Positions 7,138 through 9,738 of a DNA stretch of 9,738 nucleotides are shown in pieces. Within the stretch, counting starts at the first letter, position 1; each line of letters begins with the position of its first letter. The position numbers and the translations under genes are program-made. Source of the stretch: VAUL01 sp964603155 (GTDB lineage: Bacteria; Desulfobacterota; Desulfuromonadia; Desulfuromonadales; BM103); assembly GCA_964603155.1 (NCBI GenBank), contig CAZRTZ010000077.1, positions 1-9,738 of the forward strand. The letters are read 5' to 3'. The notes below the pieces were generated by a model. It did not search any database. It saw only the letters and a list, made by a program, of their open reading frames with translations, and was not told the DNA's origin.

Positions 7138-7454
7138 ACCGGATCGTGGTCATGACCCCTCCTGAAGCCGGCGCCGGTTTTGCCCTGACCGGCGTTCGCC
7201 AGTTGACCGTGGCCGCAGACGAGGCCTGGACCGCCTTGCAGTCCGTCTGCGCCGATCCGGCCGTGGGCGTGGTGGTTGTCGATGCCCGCTTGCTGGCGAC
7301 CGTTGATCCGCATCGTCTCCAGGAGCTGACCGAGCACTGGCGAGGAGTGCTGGCCACCCTGCCGGCGCCGGCCGGCACGGTGCGCAGCGATCTGGACGAC
7401 CTGCAGCGCCTGGTGCGCCGGGCGCTCGGCTATCACGTGAGGCTTGAGCCATGA
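7134..7454 (+). CDS. ntpG: V/A-type ATPase subunit F (central stalk)
   Basis: Small central-stalk subunit that binds subunit D in the rotor. The gene is called ntpG in E. hirae, while the subunit is F in bacterial and archaeal nomenclature. The 106-aa length is normal. It shows the Rossmann-like pattern of the family: strand 1 RIVVMTP (3-9), then GFALTGV in place of the usual 'GFrlaGv' (starting at 15), strand VGVVVVDARL (residues ~44-53), and a C-terminal helix LQRLVRRALGYHVRL (90-104) matching the family's '..ira.iG..i.l' ending. The usual N-terminal 'IGd' is replaced by MTPPEAGA. TGAGG (7122-7126) lies 7 bases upstream. Start and stop overlap the neighbouring genes by ATGA at both ends, which indicates tight translational coupling. 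Confidence 0.88.
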   Translation: MNRIVVMTPPEAGAGFALTGVRQLTVAADEAWTALQSVCADPAVGVVVVDARLLATVDPHRLQELTEHWRGVLATLPAPAGTVRSDLDDLQRLVRRALGYHVRLEP

Positions 7455-9079
7455 GCGGCAGGGTGATCAGCATCAGCGGTGCCACGGTACGGGTCGATCT
7501 GCCGGGGCTGAAAGTCGGCGACCGGGTACAGGTCGGCAGCCAGCACCTGACCGGAGAAGTGGTACGACTGGAGCGCTCCCAGGCGATCGTGCAGGTGTTT
7601 GAGGAAAACCGCGGGCTCGGGGTCGGGGAGCCGGTCGGTCAAGGCGGCGGGCCGCTGACCGTCTGTCTCGGACCGGGTCTGCTCGGCATGGTCTTCGACG
7701 GCCTGCAGCGTCCGTTGGAAGCGTTGCGCCAAAGCGGCGGCGACTTCCTGGGCGGGGCGGGCAACCCCTTCCCCCTTGACCGCCAGCGCCGCTGGACGTT
7801 TACCCCGGCCTGTCAGCCCGGAACCCAGATCATTACCGGGACCGTTCTCGGCACGCTTCGCGAGGGCCACCTCACCCACCGCCTGCCATCCCCCGTAGCC
7901 GGCACCCTGGCGCAGATCGCTGCCGGTGAACTGGACATCGATGCCACCCTGGCGCAACTCACTGACGGGCGCCAGCTCGCGCTTTGGCACACCTGGCCGG
8001 TGCGGGAAGCCCGACCGATCCGCGGCAAGTTGCGCCCCGTGCAGCCGCTGATCACCGGACAGCGGATTCTCGACATGCTCTTTCCGCTCTTAAAGGGGGG
8101 GGTTGCGGTGATCCCCGGAGGCTTCGGCACGGGCAAAACCGTGCTTGAGCAGAGCATCGCCAAATTTGCGGATGTCGATGTGGTGGTTTATGTCGGTTGC
8201 GGCGAGCGCGGCAACGAGATGGCCGGCCTGCTCGATGAGTTCGCCGCCCTTAAGGACCCCCGTAGCGGTCGGCCGCTGATGGAGCGCACCATCGTGGTGG
8301 CCAACACCTCGAACATGCCGGTGGCGGCTCGTGAATCCTCGATCTTCACAGCCGTGAGCATGGCCGAGTACTACCGCGACATGGGTCTCGACGTGCTCCT
8401 TTTGGCCGACAGCCTGTCGCGCTGGGCCGAGGCGCTCCGGGAAATCAGCGCAGCCCTTGAGGAGATGCCCGGCGAGGACGGTTTCCCGACCTATCTCGGT
8501 TCGCGGCTGGCAGCCTTTATCGAACGGGCCGGTGTGGTGGAAACGCTTGATGGTAGGAAAGGTTCTCTGAGCATGGTGCTGGCCGTCTCGCCCCCCGGGG
8601 CCGATTTCGCCGAGCCGGTCACCCAGGCCTGCCTGCGCGTCGCCAGCGCCTTTTGGATGCTCGACACCAAACTGGCTCATCGGCGCCACTTCCCGGCAAT
8701 CAACTGGAGCCAGAGCTATTCGCTGCATGCCGAGCGGGCGGCCGCCTGTCTTTGCGAGGCGCATCCGCAGTGGGGCGCACTGCGCGCCCGCTGCCGGGAA
8801 CTGCTGCAACACGAAGAGGCGCTGCGCGAAGTTGCCGAGGTTGTCGGCATGGAAGGACTGCAGGATCCCGACCGTCTGCTGATGGAAAGCGCCGAACAGT
8901 TGCGCCTGGAATTTCTCTGCCAGAACAGTTTCACCGCCGACGCCTGTTCACCGCCCCTGGAAACTGTCACCCGGCTGGCAGCAATCCTGGAGCGGCACGA
9001 CCGGTTGGCGGCCAGGCTGGATAGCGGCCAGACGCTGCGTGCGGCCCTGGCTGCGGAGGTTGCCCATGCGACTGGCTGA
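7451..9079 (+). CDS. ntpA: V/A-type ATPase subunit A (catalytic ATP-binding)
   Basis: Catalytic subunit of the A3B3 head, which hydrolyses or synthesises ATP. The N-terminal barrel starts GRVISISGATVRVDLPG and continues with GEVVRLERSQAIVQVFEE (37-54). LGPGLLGMVFDGLQRPLE and the A-specific 'non-homologous' insert with LPSPVAGTL follow. The P-loop is GGFGTGKT (223-230; K229, T230) and the catalytic glutamate is E252 in GCGERGNEM. The Walker B area reads VLLLADSLSRWAEALREIS (D320). The later block SPPGADFAEPVTQACLRVASAFW and RRHFPAINWSQSYS are family hallmarks. At 542 aa it is some 40 residues shorter than the usual ~580-590. The second P-loop residue is Gly where Pro (GPFGxGKT) is usual, and DSLSRW replaces DSTSRW; all catalytic positions are otherwise kept. 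A run of eight G (8095-8102) lies just before the P-loop. The start overlaps subunit F by ATGA, with TGAGG (7438-7442) 8 bases upstream. Confidence 0.96.
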   Translation: MSGRVISISGATVRVDLPGLKVGDRVQVGSQHLTGEVVRLERSQAIVQVFEENRGLGVGEPVGQGGGPLTVCLGPGLLGMVFDGLQRPLEALRQSGGDFLGGAGNPFPLDRQRRWTFTPACQPGTQIITGTVLGTLREGHLTHRLPSPVAGTLAQIAAGELDIDATLAQLTDGRQLALWHTWPVREARPIRGKLRPVQPLITGQRILDMLFPLLKGGVAVIPGGFGTGKTVLEQSIAKFADVDVVVYVGCGERGNEMAGLLDEFAALKDPRSGRPLMERTIVVANTSNMPVAARESSIFTAVSMAEYYRDMGLDVLLLADSLSRWAEALREISAALEEMPGEDGFPTYLGSRLAAFIERAGVVETLDGRKGSLSMVLAVSPPGADFAEPVTQACLRVASAFWMLDTKLAHRRHFPAINWSQSYSLHAERAAACLCEAHPQWGALRARCRELLQHEEALREVAEVVGMEGLQDPDRLLMESAEQLRLEFLCQNSFTADACSPPLETVTRLAAILERHDRLAARLDSGQTLRAALAAEVAHATG

Positions 9080-9738
9080 GCACCGTTACCGGACCGTTGC
9101 CGCCATCCGCGGACCGCTGCTCTTTCTGGAACAGGTCCTTTGTGCACGGCTCGGCGAAGTGGTGACGATCACCGCACCTGACGGGCGCGAGGTGGCCGGC
9201 GAAGTGCTCAAGATCGACGGCGACCAGGTGGTGGTGCAGGTTCTGGGCGACACCTTCGGCCTCGACACCGAGCGCACCAGCGTGGCTTTCGCCGATACCA
9301 TGACGCGCGCACCGGTCGGCGAGGGGTGTCTGGGGCGGATCTTCGACGGCTCCTTCAGGCCGCGCGACAACCTGCCGATGTTCATCCCCCGGCAACGTGC
9401 CTTGGTCAGCGGCGTACCGATCAACCCGGTGGCCCGCGCCCATCCCGAAGAGTTCATTGAAACCGGGATCACCGCCATCGATGCCCTCAACACCCTGGTC
9501 AAGGGGCAGAAGTTGCCGATCTTCACCTGTGCCGGCCTCCCGGTTCGCGAACTGACCGAGCAACTGCTGCTCCAGGCCCGGCTCCCCGGCGGCGGACCGT
9601 TCGTGCTGGTCTTCGTGGCCCTCGGCCTGACCCATTTCGAGTACCATGAATATATCCAGACCCTGGCGCAACTCCCCGGCAACTTCGTGGCTTTCGTCAA
9701 TCTGGCCGACGATCCGGTGGTGGAGCGCCTGCAGGCGC
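9066..9738 (+). CDS. ntpB: V/A-type ATPase subunit B (partial, runs off the right edge)
   Basis: Non-catalytic nucleotide-binding subunit of the A3B3 head. Only the first 224 codons are present, roughly half of the usual ~460. ATG 9066 follows GGAGG (9055-9059) by 6 bases and overlaps subunit A by 14 bases. Readable motifs are the N-terminal barrel (RTVAAIRGPLLFLE at 9-22), LGRIFDGSFRPRD (89-101), the B-specific GVPINPVARAHPEEFIETG (116-134) and TAIDALNTLVKGQKLPIF (136-153). As is normal for B subunits there is no Walker A lysine: the equivalent stretch is TCAGLPVRE (154-162), where the family usually has SGSGLPHNE. The arginine finger that completes the catalytic site would lie beyond the window. 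The open frame reaches the last base without a break. Confidence 0.93.
   Translation, partial: MRLAEHRYRTVAAIRGPLLFLEQVLCARLGEVVTITAPDGREVAGEVLKIDGDQVVVQVLGDTFGLDTERTSVAFADTMTRAPVGEGCLGRIFDGSFRPRDNLPMFIPRQRALVSGVPINPVARAHPEEFIETGITAIDALNTLVKGQKLPIFTCAGLPVRELTEQLLLQARLPGGGPFVLVFVALGLTHFEYHEYIQTLAQLPGNFVAFVNLADDPVVERLQA

Overview
The window is a dense, GC-rich bacterial segment. Every recognised gene is on the + strand, and the longest gap between genes is 79 bases. It reads as two transcription units. Gene content suggests a Gram-negative bacterium that uses glycerol through a quinone-linked dehydrogenase and also carries an archaeal-type (V/A-type) rotary ATPase. A deltaproteobacterial (Desulfuromonadales-like) or similar anaerobic or environmental high-GC lineage would fit. 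This placement is a low-confidence inference, because no taxonomic marker gene is present.

Unit 1 (about 1-3183) holds glpD (FAD-dependent glycerol-3-phosphate dehydrogenase) and pepA (leucyl aminopeptidase). They are joined by a 4-base ATGA stop/start overlap with a good Shine-Dalgarno inside the end of glpD, so they are probably co-transcribed and translationally coupled. Both carry the family motifs in full length.

Unit 2 (3218 to beyond 9738) begins with an extended -10 promoter (TGGTATAAT, 3218-3226) in the only real intergenic gap. It then runs through V/A-type ATPase subunits in the order G/H-like coiled coil, I (a), K (c), E, C (d), F, A, B. This matches the classic bacterial and archaeal order known from Enterococcus hirae ntp and Thermus. 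Subunit B runs off the right edge, and subunit D would be expected next. Almost every junction overlaps or is a few bases long (26-base overlap, 3-base gap, 6-base gap, 32-base overlap, then ATGA, ATGA and a 14-base overlap). The c-ring gene has the strongest ribosome binding site, as expected for the most abundant subunit.

Together, unit 2 encodes the membrane rotor/stator (I, K), the peripheral stalk (G/H, E), the rotor attachment (C, F) and the catalytic head (A, B). The complex interconverts ATP and a transmembrane H+ or Na+ gradient. Several subunits are divergent or shortened: C lacks the usual N-terminal segment, A is 542 aa with an unusual P-loop, and F has an altered N-terminus. All reading frames look intact. 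I found no RNA genes, mobile elements, CRISPR arrays or clear intrinsic terminators. I do not see an undescribed system here. The points worth a second look are the divergent features of this ATPase and its regulation.
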